64,000 bases of DNA from JAVSMW01 sp032027005. GTDB lineage: Bacteria; Bacillota; Thermincolia; Thermincolales; UBA2595. The number at the start of each line of letters is the position of its first letter. Position 1 is the first letter of the stretch. The stretch covers positions 223,627 through 287,626 of the forward strand of contig JAVSMW010000002.1 in assembly GCA_032027005.1 (NCBI GenBank), written 5' to 3'. The position numbers and the translations under genes were made by a program. Below the pieces are notes generated by a model, which was given only the letters and a program-made list of their open reading frames with translations, ran no database searches and was not told where the DNA came from. Below are positions 7,486-16,396 of the stretch, in pieces.

Positions 7486-8883
7486 ATGAAGTTTTTAAAT
7501 CCAAGGGTAAAAGATTGGCAGGAAAGCAAGGTTTTGGCTGTAAATAGTTCATACAGACTGGCCGGATTTTTGCTGGTATTCATTTTGTCTTTTACATATC
7601 TCGCCCTTGTGACAGGGAGAAAATCCTTTCAGGATCAAGAGTTACAGTTAAATGCAGTTGACAGATTATACAATGATATTAATTTGGGGCTGTGCTTAGC
7701 ACTAATAGTAATCTGGGCAGCATTACTGGATTCTGTGGAAAGCCGTAATATCCCTATAATGGTAATTCCCATTACTATTTCGTTTGCAGCAGCAGTTTTA
7801 GTACTGGTACTGTTACTGGTGAGGCATTTTAAGAACAAAACTATTATAAAACATACCTTGGTCTTCAGTGTTTTCTATAAGATATTTAAGTTTGTAAAAG
7901 AAGTATATGACAGCGGCAGTGTTGGCGTAAAAGTAGTCGTGGTCGTCATCGGATATCCCATACTGACTGCTTTATCCTTTTTCCTGTTCCCGGTAACCAT
8001 GGGTATAGCGGCCTGGTTAGCCATGAGGCAGGTTAAGTCATATCATGCCATAAAGGCAGGGGTTGAAAAAATTAAGGCTGGAGATATCCATCATTCCATA
8101 AATGTAGGTGGAAATGGGGAGTTTAGCCGACTGGCTGCTGACATAAACAGTATCACTGATGGTTTGAAAAAAGCGGTTGATAATGAACTCAAAAGTGAGC
8201 GGTTAAAAACAGAACTAATCACCAATGTATCTCATGACATAAGAACGCCCTTGACATCCATTATCACCTATGTTGATTTGCTAAAAAGAGAAAAGGACCC
8301 ATCAAAGGCAGAAGAATATATTGAAGTCCTGGACCAGAAATCTCAAAAGTTAAAGATCCTGACAGATGATTTCTTTGAGGCGGCAAAAGCCTCCAGTGGA
8401 AGTGTTCCGGTAAGTTTTGAGCGGATTAATATTGTCTCTTTAATAACCCAGGGCTTAGGCGAACTAAATGATAAAATTGCAGCCTCAGATCTGGAATTTA
8501 AGATAAATCACCCAAAAGAGAATATATATATTACAGCCGATGGGAAATTATTATGGAGATCTATTGAGAACCTGCTATCAAATATATTCAAATATGCCCT
8601 CAGAGGCTCAAGGGTGTATATAGATATCGAAGATTTGGAACATGACATCCTGCTTACCATAAAAAATATTTCAGCTTATGAGCTGAATATCACGGCAGAT
8701 GAATTAATAGAGCGGTTCAAAAGAGGCGATGAATCCAGAAGCAGTCAGGGCAGTGGATTAGGCCTGTCAATTGCCAAAAGTCTGACCGAGATTCAGAAGG
8801 GGAAATTTTATATACAAGTAGATGGTGATCTGTTTAAAGCCATGATCTATATGCCAAAACATCAGGAAAAGTATTTCAACTAA
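7486..8883 (+). CDS. membrane sensor histidine kinase, no adjacent response regulator
   Basis: A 465-residue kinase. Hydrophobic segments at about 25-45, 67-85, 90-112 and 145-180 form the membrane part, followed by a HAMP-like linker. The phospho-acceptor H250 sits in NVSHDIRTPLTSI. The ATP-binding domain has an N-box-like ENLLSNIFKYA and the G2 box GSGLGLSIAKSL. No response regulator lies nearby. The ATG 7486 has no good ribosome binding site and lies only 38 nt after a terminator, so the 5' end may be truncated or wrongly placed. The last codons and stop (TTC AAC TAA) lie inside a dispersed repeat (8875-8926), so the C-terminus may have been reshaped by a repeat insertion. The signal is unknown. 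Confidence 0.8.
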   Translation: MKFLNPRVKDWQESKVLAVNSSYRLAGFLLVFILSFTYLALVTGRKSFQDQELQLNAVDRLYNDINLGLCLALIVIWAALLDSVESRNIPIMVIPITISFAAAVLVLVLLLVRHFKNKTIIKHTLVFSVFYKIFKFVKEVYDSGSVGVKVVVVVIGYPILTALSFFLFPVTMGIAAWLAMRQVKSYHAIKAGVEKIKAGDIHHSINVGGNGEFSRLAADINSITDGLKKAVDNELKSERLKTELITNVSHDIRTPLTSIITYVDLLKREKDPSKAEEYIEVLDQKSQKLKILTDDFFEAAKASSGSVPVSFERINIVSLITQGLGELNDKIAASDLEFKINHPKENIYITADGKLLWRSIENLLSNIFKYALRGSRVYIDIEDLEHDILLTIKNISAYELNITADELIERFKRGDESRSSQGSGLGLSIAKSLTEIQKGKFYIQVDGDLFKAMIYMPKHQEKYFN

Positions 8884-8926
8884 ACTTCAGATGGAGTCAA
8901 AACTCCACCTGAAGTAAGTTTCACTT
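8875..8926 (+). repeat. dispersed repeat, tail part, exact 52-bp match to the copy at 49596-49647
   Basis: The 52 bases are identical to 49596-49647. CTTCAGATGGAGT and ACTCCACCTGAAG form a hairpin with one mismatch, followed by TAAGTTTCACTT. The stop codon of the histidine kinase lies in it. Confidence 0.92.
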
Positions 8927-9057
8927 TATCCGGGGTGTGGGGAATTTAAGGCAACAATATCATTTCATGTTATTTGCAGGAATATTCTTTTCAAAACGCG
9001 AAAGACTTAAACTAAGATAACGCGGCTTTGGCTCAGTTTAAGACAGGATGGTATTGT

Positions 9058-10839
9058 ATGGGAATTGAAAAATCAGATTTAACTTACGCAGCAGGTGATG
9101 ACTCAGATATTGACAGTCTGCCCGGCCGCTCGATACTTGAGAGCATGCCCAATGGAATTATTGCCATCAATCATCTCGGTAATATTATCTTCCTGAATGA
9201 GGAGGCATGCCGCCTGCTCGGGGTAGAAAAAGATGCAATTGGCCAGCCTATTCGGGAATTGTTTCCAACCAGCAATCTACCTGAAATTTACAGAACCGGG
9301 AACATCCAGTACGGGTACAGACTTGAGGTCAATGGGCGAACTTTGATTTCCAATCGCTCACCAATTATCTGCAACAACAAAATCGTAGGGGCCCTGGCCG
9401 TCTTTCAGGACCTCACAGAACTGGAAAAGTTGTCTTCCCAGCTAGCCTCTGTGCAGCAGCTGAATCTGGAACTGGATGCGATTATTGAATCGTCATATGA
9501 TGGTGTGATGATTACCGACCACGAGGGGAGAGGTATCAGAATCAACAATGCCCTGGCCCGCCTGACAGGTTTAGATGCTTCTCATTTTGAAGGCAAATTT
9601 ATTAAGAATCTTTTTGAAACCGGAATTTTTGAATATGAATCTATCACCGTCAAAGCACTCAGGGAAGGCCGAACTGTCAATAGTATTCAAAAAGTCAGTA
9701 CCACCGGCAAAGAAGTGTTTGTCACCGGGAATCCGATATTTGATGCTGATGGCAAAGTTGCCAGGGTGGTAACTAATGTCCGGGACCTGACGGAGCTAAA
9801 CAGGCTCAATAAAGAGCTGCATGAGTCTAAACTTTTAGCCAGCCGTTACCAGACTGAATTGTCCCGGTTAATCGTGGAACAACTTTCGAAGGAAAAGGTT
9901 ATTGCTAAAAGTCCTGGGATGATGGAGATATTTAATCTGGCAGTCCGGGCTGCGCAAACTGATGCTACAGTACTGATCCTTGGTGAATCAGGGGTAGGGA
10001 AAGAAGTGCTTTCCAGGGTTATCCATAATGCCAGTTCCAGGGCAGGTATCGGCACTTTCGTGCAAATCAACTGTGGCGCCATTCCGGAAAATCTCCTGGA
10101 ATCTGAACTTTTTGGATATGAAGGGGGTGCTTTTACCGGAGCCAGCCGGGAAGGAAAACCCGGTATGTTTGAGATTGCTGACCGGGGAACCTTGCTTTTA
10201 GATGAAATTGGGGATTTGCCGACTAATCTTCAGGTAAAATTGCTAAGGGTTCTGCAGGAGCATGAAATGTTCCGGATTGGTGGCACAAAACCGATTAAGC
10301 TGGATGTCAGGATAATTGCCGCCACAAACCAGAACATTTGGGAGAGGGTCCAGGAAGGGGTTTTTCGCGAGGACCTTTTTTACCGGCTGAATGTATTGCC
10401 CATTGAAGTTCCGCCACTAAGGGCAAGAAAAGAGGATATTCTCCCACTGGCTATGCACTTTATTCAACTTTATAATGAAAAGTACAGGGTGGAGAAGCGC
10501 CTTGACCCTGCGTGTCTTCCGATACTGGAGTCTTACAGCTGGCCGGGGAATGTGCGGGAATTGCAAAATGTTCTAGAGAGGCTTTTAGTACTGACAGATG
10601 GTGACATCATTGAAGCCGACCAGGTCCAAAAGCAACTAACTAAATTCGGCAACAGGTCTCTTTCGCCCATCTCGGTTAATGAACTTATGCCTATTCAGGA
10701 GGCCAAGGAAATGCTTGAGAAAAAACTAATCAGTATGGCCTTTGAGACATATCCTTCCATCAGAAAGGCGGCAGAGGCGTTAGGTATTGATCATTCCAAT
10801 ATTTTGCGGAAAGCAGCGAAGTATGGGCTGCAAAAGTGA
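9058..10839 (+). CDS. PAS-domain sigma-54-dependent transcriptional activator
   Basis: Bacterial enhancer-binding protein of about 593 residues. Two PAS domains (about 25-130 and 140-250) act as ligand sensors; a short coiled-coil linker follows. The AAA+ domain has Walker A GESGVGKE near residue 309, the sigma-54 contact loop GAFTGA near 357 and the Walker B LLLDEIGDLP. The C-terminal TyrR/Fis-like HTH is IRKAAEALGIDHSNILRKAA. The frame extends to TTG 9028, but ATG 9058 has AGGATGG (9045-9051) at the right distance. A GG-N10-GC sigma-54 promoter at 13081-13097 before the aryl-CoA ligase operon is the likely target; an aromatic acid as PAS ligand is inference. NorR-like control of the flavo-diiron gene is the alternative, but no sigma-54 site is visible there. 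Confidence 0.9.
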   Translation: MGIEKSDLTYAAGDDSDIDSLPGRSILESMPNGIIAINHLGNIIFLNEEACRLLGVEKDAIGQPIRELFPTSNLPEIYRTGNIQYGYRLEVNGRTLISNRSPIICNNKIVGALAVFQDLTELEKLSSQLASVQQLNLELDAIIESSYDGVMITDHEGRGIRINNALARLTGLDASHFEGKFIKNLFETGIFEYESITVKALREGRTVNSIQKVSTTGKEVFVTGNPIFDADGKVARVVTNVRDLTELNRLNKELHESKLLASRYQTELSRLIVEQLSKEKVIAKSPGMMEIFNLAVRAAQTDATVLILGESGVGKEVLSRVIHNASSRAGIGTFVQINCGAIPENLLESELFGYEGGAFTGASREGKPGMFEIADRGTLLLDEIGDLPTNLQVKLLRVLQEHEMFRIGGTKPIKLDVRIIAATNQNIWERVQEGVFREDLFYRLNVLPIEVPPLRARKEDILPLAMHFIQLYNEKYRVEKRLDPACLPILESYSWPGNVRELQNVLERLLVLTDGDIIEADQVQKQLTKFGNRSLSPISVNELMPIQEAKEMLEKKLISMAFETYPSIRKAAEALGIDHSNILRKAAKYGLQK

Positions 10840-10887
10840 TGACGGATAGGCAGAAATCTTAGATTCTGCATTCCAGCTTGCCCAATT

Positions 10888-10909
10888 TAATCACCTTTAA
10901 GTGTGATTA
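10888..10909 (+). promoter_or_regulatory. 22-bp perfect-arm palindrome, possible operator
   Basis: TAATCAC (10888-10894), 8 nt, GTGATTA (10903-10909). The arms are perfect and about two helical turns are covered, as in a dimeric regulator site. There is no T-tract, so a terminator is unlikely. It is 137 bp before the flavo-diiron gene and just before a weak -10 element (TATATT 10940-10945). Confidence 0.5.
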
Positions 10910-10959
10910 ATTCTATGGGTAAGCTCAAAGTTTTTGTGGTATATTATACTAAAGGGAGT

Positions 10960-11017
10960 TTATCCGATAGCTAACCGCCGCTAAGAACTCTGTTTATCCG
11001 AAAGTAAGTTTCACTAT
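10960..11017 (+). repeat. internally deleted copy of the dispersed repeat
   Basis: Begins TTATCCGATAGCTAACCGCC and ends GAAAGTAAGTTTCACT, matching the two ends of the full copy at 49520-49650 with the middle missing. It lies between the likely promoter and the start of the flavo-diiron gene and so would be in its leader RNA. Confidence 0.75.
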
Positions 11018-11045
11018 ATCAAAAATTTATTGAGGGGGAATCAAT

Positions 11046-12893
11046 ATGTCGTTTAAAGTCAGCGAACACGTTTCCTGGGTAGGGAAAATTGATTGGGAAT
11101 TGCGGAAATTTCATGGTGAAGAACTATCTACCCACCGTGGTTCTTCTTATAACTCCTATTTGATCAAAGATGAAAAAACGGCTCTCCTTGATACTGTATG
11201 GGGACCTTATACCAAAGAATTTATGGATAATCTGAAAAAAGAAATTGATTTATCAAAGATAGATTATATTATCGTCAACCATGGTGAATCTGATCATACC
11301 GGGGCCTTGTCTGAACTGCTCAGAGAAATACCCGGTACGCCGGTTTATTGTACAGCCGCTGCGGTCAAATCTTTAAAAGGTCAATACCATCAGGACTGGA
11401 ATTTCCAGATTGTGAAAACCGGTGATAAGCTTAACCTGGGTTCAACAGAGCTGATATTTGTGGAAGCACCGATGCTGCATTGGCCTGACAGCATGTTTTG
11501 CTACCTGACGGGGGACAACATCCTTTTCAGTAATGATGCTTTTGGCCAGCATTATGCCTCAGAGCTTATGTATAACGATTTGGTAGACCAGGATGAGCTT
11601 TATTTTGAAGCAATCAAGTATTACGCGAACATAGTGACTCCTTTTAACAAACTGGTTGTCAAAAAGATTAATGAAGTAGTATCTTTTAACTTGCCTGTTA
11701 ATATGATTTGCCCTAGTCATGGCATTATCTGGCGAAAAGATCCTTTGCAAATCGTCAATAAATATATGGAATGGGCTCAGGACTACCAGGAAAACCAGAT
11801 CACAATTATATATGACACCATGTGGAGCGGCACCCGCAGGATGGCTGAAGCCATAGCCGAAGGAATAAAATCTGCAGACAGTAAAGTCATGGTAAAATTA
11901 TACAATTTGGCACGTACTGACAGAAATGATGTCATCACCGAAATCTTCAAATCCAAAGCCATCCTGCTGGGCTCACCCACAATTAATAAGGGCATTCTCT
12001 CTTCAATAGCCGCGATGTTGGAAGAAATAAAAGGATTGAGCTTTAAAAACAAGAAAGCCGCGGCCTTCGGCACTTACGGTTGGAGCGGCGAATCTGTGGG
12101 GCTTTTGACTGCCGGACTGACTGATGCCGGATTTACTGTTGTAAATGAGGGCTTAAAGGCATTCTGGAATCCTGATAGTGAGGCCAGGGAAAATTGCTTC
12201 AGCTTTGGCAAAGCTTTTGCAGCCGGACTTGGAACAGGATCTGCGGCAGGGAATGCGGAAACACCCAGCGGAAAACAATGGAGATGCGAAGTTTGCGGCT
12301 ATATTCATAATGGGGATACTCCTCCTGATACGTGTCCTCTTTGCGGGGTTGACTCCAGTTACTTTGTGCTTGTAACCGAAACCGGGATCGAGACAGCACC
12401 GGAGGCCCCGCCGGTGAAACAGGAAATTCCCGCCGGAGTGAAACCTGCGCTCTTTAAAATTAGTTACGGTCTCTTTGTAATTACTTCGGCAAATGGTGAT
12501 AAAATAAATGGTCAATGTGCCAACACGGCTTTTCAGATAACTTCCGAGCCGGCCACAGTGGCTATCGGGATTAACAAAAACAACTATACTCACGAATTTA
12601 TTGAGGCAAGTGGAGTTGTGGGCATTTCCATTCTTGGCAAACAGGGTCATGACCTGGTTCGTAGGTTTGGATACAGCTCCGGTCGGAACACTGAAAAATT
12701 TGCCGGAGTGAATTATAAATATGGAGCAAATGGTGCGCCGATATTGGAAGACTGTGTAGCTTATCTGGAAGGTAAAGTAACAAATAAAATGGACTGCGGG
12801 ACCCATACCTTGTTTTTGGTTGAGGTAACAAACGGAGAAGTAAAATCTGATGCTGAGTCCATGACTTACGAGTATTTCAGAGCAACAAAGTAG
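11046..12893 (+). CDS. flavo-diiron protein fused to rubredoxin and flavin reductase domains
   Basis: Cytosolic O2 or NO reductase, 615 residues. The metallo-beta-lactamase domain holds the di-iron ligands H79, E81, D83 and H84 (NHGESDH), then LHWPD, NDAFGQH and CPSHGIIW. A flavodoxin domain (about 253-400) starts ITIIYDTMWSGTRRMAEAI. A short rubredoxin-like knuckle follows (RCEVCGYIHNG, then CPLCG, about 417-440), with closer spacing than classical rubredoxin. The C-terminal part (about 470-612) is a flavin-reductase/FMN-binding split barrel (NTAFQITSEPATVAIGINK). In Moorella the last two modules form a separate partner (Hrb); here all are in one chain, so NAD(P)H-to-substrate electron flow may be self-contained. 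A GGGGGA ribosome site precedes ATG 11046. Confidence 0.93.
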   Translation: MSFKVSEHVSWVGKIDWELRKFHGEELSTHRGSSYNSYLIKDEKTALLDTVWGPYTKEFMDNLKKEIDLSKIDYIIVNHGESDHTGALSELLREIPGTPVYCTAAAVKSLKGQYHQDWNFQIVKTGDKLNLGSTELIFVEAPMLHWPDSMFCYLTGDNILFSNDAFGQHYASELMYNDLVDQDELYFEAIKYYANIVTPFNKLVVKKINEVVSFNLPVNMICPSHGIIWRKDPLQIVNKYMEWAQDYQENQITIIYDTMWSGTRRMAEAIAEGIKSADSKVMVKLYNLARTDRNDVITEIFKSKAILLGSPTINKGILSSIAAMLEEIKGLSFKNKKAAAFGTYGWSGESVGLLTAGLTDAGFTVVNEGLKAFWNPDSEARENCFSFGKAFAAGLGTGSAAGNAETPSGKQWRCEVCGYIHNGDTPPDTCPLCGVDSSYFVLVTETGIETAPEAPPVKQEIPAGVKPALFKISYGLFVITSANGDKINGQCANTAFQITSEPATVAIGINKNNYTHEFIEASGVVGISILGKQGHDLVRRFGYSSGRNTEKFAGVNYKYGANGAPILEDCVAYLEGKVTNKMDCGTHTLFLVEVTNGEVKSDAESMTYEYFRATK

Positions 12894-12936
12894 ATCAGAC
12901 AAAATACTCTAATGAATTGGTGCGACAAAACACCGA

Positions 12937-12965
12937 AATGGTGCGATGGAGCACCATTTTTTATT
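12937..12965 (+). terminator. intrinsic terminator after the flavo-diiron gene
   Basis: AAATGGTGC, 6-nt loop GATGGA, GCACCATTTTTT. The perfect stem is followed by a T-run. Confidence 0.9.
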
Positions 12966-13000
12966 TTATCCGGGTTCTTGTTGGGCGAAACCTGGGTGAC

Positions 13001-13021
13001 CGCTCCCGCCGGTGGCGGTAT
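13001..13021 (+). other. GC-rich inverted repeat upstream of the sigma-54 promoter
   Basis: ACCGC...GCGGT with a nested CGCC-GGT-GGCG. It lies about 60-80 bp upstream of the -24 element at 13083, where activator sites for sigma-54 promoters usually sit. Its role as an enhancer site is inference. Confidence 0.35.
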
Positions 13022-13080
13022 ACGACAGTTGGGGGAGAAAAAACGACCGTTTACAGTGAATTTGTCTAAAAAAACTATTA

Positions 13081-13097
13081 TTGGACTGGGTTTTGCA
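13081..13097 (+). promoter_or_regulatory. sigma-54 (RpoN) promoter for the aryl-CoA ligase operon
   Basis: TTGG at 13081-13084 (-24) and TTGCA at 13093-13097 (-12). The GG and GC are exactly 10 nt apart (GG 13083-13084, GC 13095-13096), as required for sigma-54. It is 73 bp before the ligase ATG, and a sigma-54 activator is encoded 2 kb upstream. Confidence 0.65.
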
Positions 13098-13169
13098 TTT
13101 ATGTTCATTAGGTTTAGCTTGATTCTATATAGGGGATTTATTAACACTTAAGTAAGGAGGACTGAAATA

Positions 13170-14738
13170 ATGGAAACAGCCAAAACTTTAGGAACAGACA
13201 CCTATAATGCAGCGACCTTGTTCGTTGACCGTCATGAACAGGAAGGTCGGGGGGAAAAAGTAGCTATCTATTATGAAGATCAACAAATAACCTACAGGAA
13301 AGTGCGGGAAAAGGTCAATCAGACTGGCAATGCCTTGAAAGAGCTGGGGATAGGTTTGGAGGACCGGGTATTGTTATTGCTCTTTGATTGCCCCGAATTT
13401 GTTTACAGTTTTTTTGGGGCTATAAAGATTGGTGCCGTGCCAATTCCGACGAATACAATGCTTAAACCGGCAGATTACCAATACCTCTTAAATGACAGCA
13501 GGTCTAAAGCCGTGGTGGTAAGTGAAGAACTGCTGGGCAGCATCCTGGAAATCCGAGGTAATTTGAAATATCTACAGCATATCATTGTAGTTGGCCGACC
13601 GACAGACAATTGTTTTAGTTTCGCAGAATTTATCAGTGGGAAGTCAACCCAACTGGAAGCTGCAGAAACTTCCAAAGATGATCAGGCGTTTTGGCTTTAC
13701 AGCTCAGGTACAACTGGTTTTCCCAAGGGGACTATCCACTTGCACCATGATATGGCCTATAGCTCAGAGTATTACGCCAAAAGGGTGCTTGGGATCAACG
13801 AAAATGACCGGACCTTTTCCGTGGCTAGACTATTTTTTGCTTATGGCTTGGGCAACGGCCTTTACTTCTCCTTTTTTGTAGGGGCTTCAACAGTTCTTTC
13901 ACCACAGCGCCCTACTCCGCAGCATGTCTTTGAAGTGATTAATAAGTATAAGCCTACATTATTTTTCGGTGTGCCGACCTCGTATACCGCGATGTTACAG
14001 GTAGAAGGGGCTAAAGAAAAATATGATTTGCGCGGTATTAGACACTTTGCTTCAGCCGGTGAAGCCCTCCCCAAAGTAGTTTTCGAACGTTGGCTGGAAA
14101 CATTTGGGATGGAGATTCTGGATGGCATAGGCTCTACAGAAATTCTGCATATCTTTATCAGTAACCAGCCCGGACAGATCAAACCCGGAAGTACCGGCAA
14201 GCTTGTGCCCGGCTATGAGGCCAAGATTGTGGATTTGGAGGGGAATGTGGTCCAGGCTAACGAGGCAGGGACCTTAATGATCAAGGGTGACAGTATTGCG
14301 ACCGGCTACTGGAACAAACACGAAAAAACCAAAGAAACTTTTAAAGGGGATTGGATATCTACCGGTGATCAATATTATCAGGATGATGAAGGTTATTTCT
14401 GGTATATAGGACGCGGGGATGACATGATTAAGGCTGGCGGGATATGGGTTTCGCCCCTTGAAGTGGAGAACTCGCTGCTGGAACATCCCTCTGTTTTGGA
14501 GACCGGTGTAATTGGCAGCGGTGACGATGACGGGCTGATTAAGCCTAAGGCATTTGTGGTGCTCAGAGAGGGTCTTGAGGCCACGCCAGAACTAGCCAAA
14601 GAATTATCTCAGTTTGTGAAGAACAAAATTGCTCCATATAAATTCCCCCGCTGGATTAAATTTGTGCCGGAACTGCCGAAGACGGCTACCGGGAAGATTC
14701 AGCGCTTTAAGCTGCGCCAGCTTGATAGTGCAGAGTAA
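13170..14738 (+). CDS. benzoate-CoA ligase family aryl-CoA synthetase
   Basis: Activates an aromatic acid with ATP and CoA via an acyl-adenylate. The 522-residue protein has the AMP-binding motif YSSGTTGFPKGT (about 177-188), the family-typical ARLFFAYGLGNG and DGIGSTEILHIFISN, the hinge YIGRGDDMIKAGGIWVSP and the catalytic lysine in KTATGKIQ (K about 509). These features place it in the benzoate-CoA ligase subgroup rather than among the long-chain enzymes. GGAGG precedes ATG 13170. It is first in a cluster with an MFS transporter (43 nt apart) and a PaaY-like protein, behind a sigma-54-type promoter. No benzoyl-CoA reductase is in this window, so the fate of the CoA ester is unknown. Confidence 0.9.
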   Translation: METAKTLGTDTYNAATLFVDRHEQEGRGEKVAIYYEDQQITYRKVREKVNQTGNALKELGIGLEDRVLLLLFDCPEFVYSFFGAIKIGAVPIPTNTMLKPADYQYLLNDSRSKAVVVSEELLGSILEIRGNLKYLQHIIVVGRPTDNCFSFAEFISGKSTQLEAAETSKDDQAFWLYSSGTTGFPKGTIHLHHDMAYSSEYYAKRVLGINENDRTFSVARLFFAYGLGNGLYFSFFVGASTVLSPQRPTPQHVFEVINKYKPTLFFGVPTSYTAMLQVEGAKEKYDLRGIRHFASAGEALPKVVFERWLETFGMEILDGIGSTEILHIFISNQPGQIKPGSTGKLVPGYEAKIVDLEGNVVQANEAGTLMIKGDSIATGYWNKHEKTKETFKGDWISTGDQYYQDDEGYFWYIGRGDDMIKAGGIWVSPLEVENSLLEHPSVLETGVIGSGDDDGLIKPKAFVVLREGLEATPELAKELSQFVKNKIAPYKFPRWIKFVPELPKTATGKIQRFKLRQLDSAE

Positions 14739-14781
14739 CTGACAATCCGGAATTAGTAAAATTCAATTGGAGGACTGCAAA

Positions 14782-16269
14782 ATGAAATGGAAATATTATC
14801 ATACCGTTTGGGTAATGTTGTTCTTAGGTTGGTTCATTGCTTATGTAGACCGAAACCTTATGTCACCAATCGTCACTTACATGATTGAAAACGAAATTGC
14901 TTTTTTTAAAGACGTAGAATCTCCTCATGCCCTGGCCGGGCTCTTAAGCACCCTGTTTTTTGCCGGTTATATGGCTATGCAGTTTCCCGCAGGATATATT
15001 GGTGACCGCATGGGACGTAAGCCGATTTTGGTTATGAGTATGGTTTGGGCCGCCATCGGCTCTGTCCTTACTGCTGTTTTTGCAAAGAGTATGTTAGGCC
15101 TGTTGGGAGCCCGGGTCTTGACCGGACTTGGGGAAGGCTGCTATTATTCCAATGACCGGGCGCTAATAACCGAAACTACACCAAAAGAGAAGCTTGGTGT
15201 TGGAATGGGGGTTTCCTTTGTAGGCCTTGGAATGGGTCTGGTTGGAGCTTCTGTTGGTGGTGCCTGGACTCTGAAGTGGGCTGTAGACGCCTTTGGGCCT
15301 GAAAAAGGATGGTATATTCCGTTCTATATTTGGGCGATCCCGACACTGGTAATAGCTTTTTTGTTAATGGTGCTGATTAAAAAGCCGCAAGCTAAGCAGG
15401 AACCTAAAACTAAGAGTGATCCTGAGGCTTTTGTACCCGGAAATGCCGGCTACCTGAAGACACTCTGGGCAATCTCCAAGTATGTAGCAGTTTTCTTTGT
15501 CCTGATTATGGGTGTGGCATATACCGGAAGTGTTCTTAACGTCGGTGAAATCGGAGTTTCTGTGATGATTCTGCTGCTGGCTGTAGGTATTATGTTTTAT
15601 ATTATGACCAGCCTGGGTAAGCAGGTAGGTCCTGTGTTCTTTAATAAAAACCTGCAGCTGGTTTACTGGGCTGCTCTGCCTACTCTGTGGAGTCTCTGGT
15701 TCTACGGTTTCTGGGCAGTTAAGGTAATCAAGGATGCCGCTTCTTCCGGAATTTCCGTTGCTGGTACCACCGCAGCCATGTTCGGTTTAGCAGCCCTGGT
15801 TGGCCTGCCGCTGATGGGTAAAATTGCCGATATGTTCTATAGCCGAGGTAAAGGCCGTAAACCGGCATTGATCCTGGCAATGTCGCTGCATGCGGTGTTC
15901 ATCTTTGCCTTGGCCTATTATCTGTACATTGGCGGAAATTCCATAAGCGTTCTGGGATTCCTGGTCTTTATGGCAGGTGTGTTCCTGTTCGGCACCTGGT
16001 CAGTATCCTTTGCCCTCACTGCAGATTTTGCACCTCCGGCCTTAATGGCCAGTGCCTTTGGGGTTTGGAACCTGATTGCCGAAATAGGAGCTATCTTATC
16101 ACCGGTTGTTTCCGGGGCACTCAGGGACGCTACGCAAAGCTGGGTGACACCCGTTACTTTGGACGGGATCCTGATGGTGGCAGGGATAATTTGTATCTCC
16201 TTTGTGGCTGAACCCGCTGCTAACGTGGTAGTAAAACTAAAAACTTCCCTTGGGGTATCAAAATCATAA
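14782..16269 (+). CDS. MFS transporter, probable aromatic acid carrier
   Basis: About 495 residues with roughly 12 membrane segments. The MFS signature between TM2 and TM3 is GYIGDRMGRKP; D in YVDRNLMSP of TM1 is a typical proton-coupled feature, and RVLTGLGEGCYYSNDRALI resembles the TM4 region of organic-acid symporters. The open frame begins at TTG 14767, but that TTG overlaps the ribosome binding site GGAGG (14769-14773), so ATG 14782 is the start. Position between an aryl-CoA ligase and a PaaY-like gene suggests uptake of the acid that the ligase activates; the substrate is inferred from context only. Confidence 0.85.
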   Translation: MKWKYYHTVWVMLFLGWFIAYVDRNLMSPIVTYMIENEIAFFKDVESPHALAGLLSTLFFAGYMAMQFPAGYIGDRMGRKPILVMSMVWAAIGSVLTAVFAKSMLGLLGARVLTGLGEGCYYSNDRALITETTPKEKLGVGMGVSFVGLGMGLVGASVGGAWTLKWAVDAFGPEKGWYIPFYIWAIPTLVIAFLLMVLIKKPQAKQEPKTKSDPEAFVPGNAGYLKTLWAISKYVAVFFVLIMGVAYTGSVLNVGEIGVSVMILLLAVGIMFYIMTSLGKQVGPVFFNKNLQLVYWAALPTLWSLWFYGFWAVKVIKDAASSGISVAGTTAAMFGLAALVGLPLMGKIADMFYSRGKGRKPALILAMSLHAVFIFALAYYLYIGGNSISVLGFLVFMAGVFLFGTWSVSFALTADFAPPALMASAFGVWNLIAEIGAILSPVVSGALRDATQSWVTPVTLDGILMVAGIICISFVAEPAANVVVKLKTSLGVSKS

Positions 16270-16292
16270 AATACAAAGGCATTATTCTTAAA

Positions 16293-16330
16293 AAGCAGTG
16301 GCTTTTATTTGAGCCACTGCTTTCTTTCTT
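16293..16330 (+). terminator. intrinsic terminator after the MFS gene
   Basis: AAGCAGTGGCT and AGCCACTGCTT form a long stem with a 7-9 nt AT-rich loop, followed by TTCTTTCTT. The next gene may need read-through or its own promoter. Confidence 0.8.
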
Positions 16331-16396
16331 ATAAAGGAAAAACGCATGCATTATCGAATGATTGCATAAATAGGTAGATGAATGGAGGTTGAAAGA

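Noticed and set aside
10840..11045. Sigma-54 promoter for the flavo-diiron gene
   Set aside because: No GG-N10-GC pair with reasonable surrounding bases was found, unlike the site at 13081.
12912..13151. 79-codon plus-strand frame before the aryl-CoA ligase
   Set aside because: It spans a terminator and the sigma-54 promoter and has no ribosome site, so it is a chance frame.
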